From Opitutales bacterium (GTDB lineage: Bacteria > Verrucomicrobiota > Verrucomicrobiia > Opitutales > Intestinicryptomonadaceae): a stretch of 16,754 nt of DNA. Shown in pieces: positions 14,830-16,754 of this stretch. The stretch spans positions 1 through 16,754 of the forward strand of contig JAJXPD010000025.1 of the NCBI GenBank assembly GCA_021641325.1, given 5' to 3'. A program made the position numbers and the translations under genes. The notes under the pieces were generated by a model. That model was not told where the DNA came from and made no database searches. It was given only the letters and a program-made list of their open reading frames with translations. Each line of letters opens with the position of its first letter. Position 1 is the stretch's first letter.

Positions 14830-16754
14830 TTAGCCGTTGTTTTCGCCCGCGCCTTTTTGCGAGGCTTCTCGCATGATTTCCGCCGCCGATTTGCGCTCGC
14901 GGAAAATCGGCGCAAGCGGCGCGGGCTTTCCCCTGCCGAGCTTCCCGAATTTCCCAGTCTTTGCGTCCACCGACCACACCGCGCCCGCCGCCTCTCTGAA
15001 TATCGAGGGCTTCCCGTTTTCGTCGCACACGCCGACGAGTTCGAGCGGGTTTTCGAGCGCGATTTTCAGCGCGTTGACATGCGTCCGCGCGTCGTCGAAA
15101 TAGTCGGGCGCGGGCGAGCCGTAGAGCTCGCTTCCCACGAGCCGCGTTTTCGAGTTCGACTCGAAAATCCACGAATGCGCTTCGAGCGGCTTTGCGTAGC
15201 GTTCCAATGCCGCCATTCGCGTCCTGGCTTTCGGCGAGTATTCAAGCAGCGTTTCCACGGGGTTTTCCGCGAGCTTTGCGAAAATCAGCTTTTCCAGATA
15301 GGCGCGGAAAATAGGGTTAGTCCGCGCGTTGCCCACAAGCGAGAGCGCGGATAGCAGCGACTGCTTTGACGCCGTTTGCGCCGCCTTTTCGGCGAGCATT
15401 GACTCCGCCGTTTTCGCGCCGCCTACAAGCAGAACGCCGCGCGGGGCGCGCCCGTCGATGAAGTGCTTGCGGTAGGGGGCTGTCAGTATTTTCCCGCCCG
15501 CGCCCACTTCTCGCACCTCCTGCACGACCTCAGAGCCGCCGCGCCACTTCGAGGTTTTCTCCGAGATTTTCCCGAGCGTGTACACGTCGAGCCTGCCCTC
15601 GCGCGAGTATTTGTAGAGGTTTGTGAGCATTTCGTTTTCGGGCAGGGACGCCTTTGCGGCGATTCCCGCCGAGTCGAGCCGCGCGGCGGCTTCGGGCGTT
15701 CCGAATTCCGCCGTTTGCCCGCGCAGAATGGCGTCCTTTACCTCCGCGATTTTCGAGAGCTTGCGCGAAAATTCCGCGGGCGCCGCGCCCGATTCCGCAA
15801 GGCTTTCGAGCGACGCCGCGTATTCCGCCGCGCTCTGCGACGTAAGCAGGGCGGAGCGGAGCTTGTCGAACTTCGCGTAGGCGTTTTTCGCGTCGGCTAC
15901 CCTCACCGAAATTTCGTCGAATTTTTCGGAATCGAGTCTGTGCGGTCTGAACGTTGCCGACACTTCGCCCACGAGCGGGCGGAGCTTTTCCAGCACGGCG
16001 TCGGCGTCGCGGTCGATGTCCGCCTTTGCCCGCGCGAAGTTTTCGTACTCTTCGGCGACGGCTTCGTATTGGGCAAGGTATTTCCTGAGGTCGGCGGCGT
16101 TTTTCGCCCTGCGTTCCTCGGCTGCGGCTGAAATCCTTTTGCCCGAGGAGTCGATTATTCCGCGGTATACCGACTGCTCGACGGGCGAGAGCGACGCCGC
16201 TTCGAGGCGCAGTTCCTCGACCAGATTTTTCGCCTTTTCGAAGTCGGCGGGCTTTGCGGTTTTTGGGTCGAACTTTTCGAGCGATCGCACGGCCTCCTTT
16301 ACCCGCGCGAGTCTGTTTGCCGCGATTTTCGCGGAGTCCGCCAATGCCGCGAGCCTTTCGGCGTATTTTTTCGAAGGGTATTTTCTTTCGAACTCCGCGA
16401 TTTTTTTCGGCAGGTGCGACGGCTCGCGCAGATTCTCCATTTCCGCGATTTCGTTTTCGGCGGCGATTTCGTTTTGCCGCGCGGTTTCGTAGCTCCACGC
16501 GAAATACGCGCCCGCGCCGACTGCCGCTATTCCCGCGCAAACAGCCGCCGCGAGGGCGAGTTTTGCGAGCGCTGCCGCCGCGCGGAGCCTTGAAATTTCG
16601 GAGGAGAGCCTCTTAGCCGCCTCCGCATCGAGCGCGTTCGCCGCCTCCGCTTTGAGGGCTGTCAGCCGCGCGAGTCTTTCGGCGCGTTTTTCCGATTTGT
16701 CGGGCTTTTCAAGCTCCGCCCGCGCGAGGTTTGCCGCCCGCGCAGCCTTTGCGG
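14830..16754 (-). CDS. Coiled-coil membrane protein, unknown function (5' end outside the window)
   Basis: The frame is open from its stop at 14830 to the right edge, giving at least 640 residues with the true start outside. An ATG at 16440 exists, but the 104 codons before it contain no stop and read as real protein: an Ala/Glu/Lys/Arg-rich coiled coil (visible residues 1-57), then a membrane segment (about 58-86, ending GAGAYFAW). After it come roughly 300 residues of charged helices likely to form long coiled coils, then a C-terminal region of about 250 residues with mixed structure (from TLGKISEKTSKWRGG to the end, including RGVLLVGGAK and AVWSVDAKTGKFG). By the positive-inside rule the N-terminal coil is cytoplasmic and the large C-terminal part periplasmic. 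I recognise no named family. It precedes the GYF_2 gene by six bases. Confidence 0.75.
   Translation of the reverse strand, partial: AKAARAANLARAELEKPDKSEKRAERLARLTALKAEAANALDAEAAKRLSSEISRLRAAAALAKLALAAAVCAGIAAVGAGAYFAWSYETARQNEIAAENEIAEMENLREPSHLPKKIAEFERKYPSKKYAERLAALADSAKIAANRLARVKEAVRSLEKFDPKTAKPADFEKAKNLVEELRLEAASLSPVEQSVYRGIIDSSGKRISAAAEERRAKNAADLRKYLAQYEAVAEEYENFARAKADIDRDADAVLEKLRPLVGEVSATFRPHRLDSEKFDEISVRVADAKNAYAKFDKLRSALLTSQSAAEYAASLESLAESGAAPAEFSRKLSKIAEVKDAILRGQTAEFGTPEAAARLDSAGIAAKASLPENEMLTNLYKYSREGRLDVYTLGKISEKTSKWRGGSEVVQEVREVGAGGKILTAPYRKHFIDGRAPRGVLLVGGAKTAESMLAEKAAQTASKQSLLSALSLVGNARTNPIFRAYLEKLIFAKLAENPVETLLEYSPKARTRMAALERYAKPLEAHSWIFESNSKTRLVGSELYGSPAPDYFDDARTHVNALKIALENPLELVGVCDENGKPSIFREAAGAVWSVDAKTGKFGKLGRGKPAPLAPIFRERKSAAEIMREASQKGAGENNG

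Noticed and set aside
13783..15354. 523-codon open frame on the + strand across nadK, GYF_2 and coiled-coil genes
   Set aside because: It spans three genes on the other strand, is extremely Arg-rich and has no domain.
1..16754. CRISPR arrays, insertion sequences, defence or toxin-antitoxin genes
   Set aside because: No regularly spaced repeats, transposases, terminal inverted repeats or recognisable defence domains were seen.

Overview
The window is GC-rich, Gram-negative-type chromosomal DNA. Two proteins have lipoprotein signal peptides, one is a YihY-type inner-membrane protein, and there is one tRNA gene. I see no phage, transposon, integrase or CRISPR signature. The mix of genes (a stand-alone family B DNA polymerase, a YmdB-type phosphoesterase, a long zinc-type adenylate kinase, a GH16 lipoprotein, a GYF_2 domain protein) would fit a member of the PVC group such as an Opitutales-like Verrucomicrobiota. 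That placement is an impression from gene style, not a demonstrated assignment.

Layout. Positions 162-1076 (+) encode an exported endonuclease/exonuclease/phosphatase-fold lipoprotein. It ends at a strong intrinsic terminator that faces a second terminator serving the minus-strand pair adk (2159-2827) and ymdB-like (1260-2156). Divergent from adk is polB (2890-5073, +), a complete proofreading family B polymerase that ends in a clamp-binding-like peptide. Next comes the + strand pair hisD (5235-6518) and a soluble PAS histidine kinase (6520-7638), one base apart. From 7640 to the end of the window everything reads on the minus strand.

In transcription order the minus-strand part begins at the right edge with a block of six genes: a partial coiled-coil membrane protein, a GYF_2 membrane protein, nadK, a 111-residue membrane protein, yihY and pdxH. 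Gaps are small and two junctions overlap (ATGA between nadK and the small gene, TAATG between yihY and pdxH). An SDR oxidoreductase follows with its own promoter and terminator. Then come a GH16 glycoside hydrolase lipoprotein, tRNA-Leu(UAG), and a degenerate YyaL/DUF255-like membrane-anchored protein that runs tail-to-tail into the histidine kinase.

Functionally this is mostly housekeeping: nucleotide balance (adk), NADP and PLP supply (nadK, pdxH), histidine synthesis (hisD) and DNA synthesis/repair (polB). It is mixed with envelope proteins of unknown role. No obvious defence or mobile system is present. The points most worth following up are the C-terminal QGELF of PolB, the YyaL-like protein without its thioredoxin motif, the Asn-to-Asp change at a metal-ligand position in the YmdB-like protein, and the uncharacterised envelope genes tied to nadK, yihY and pdxH.
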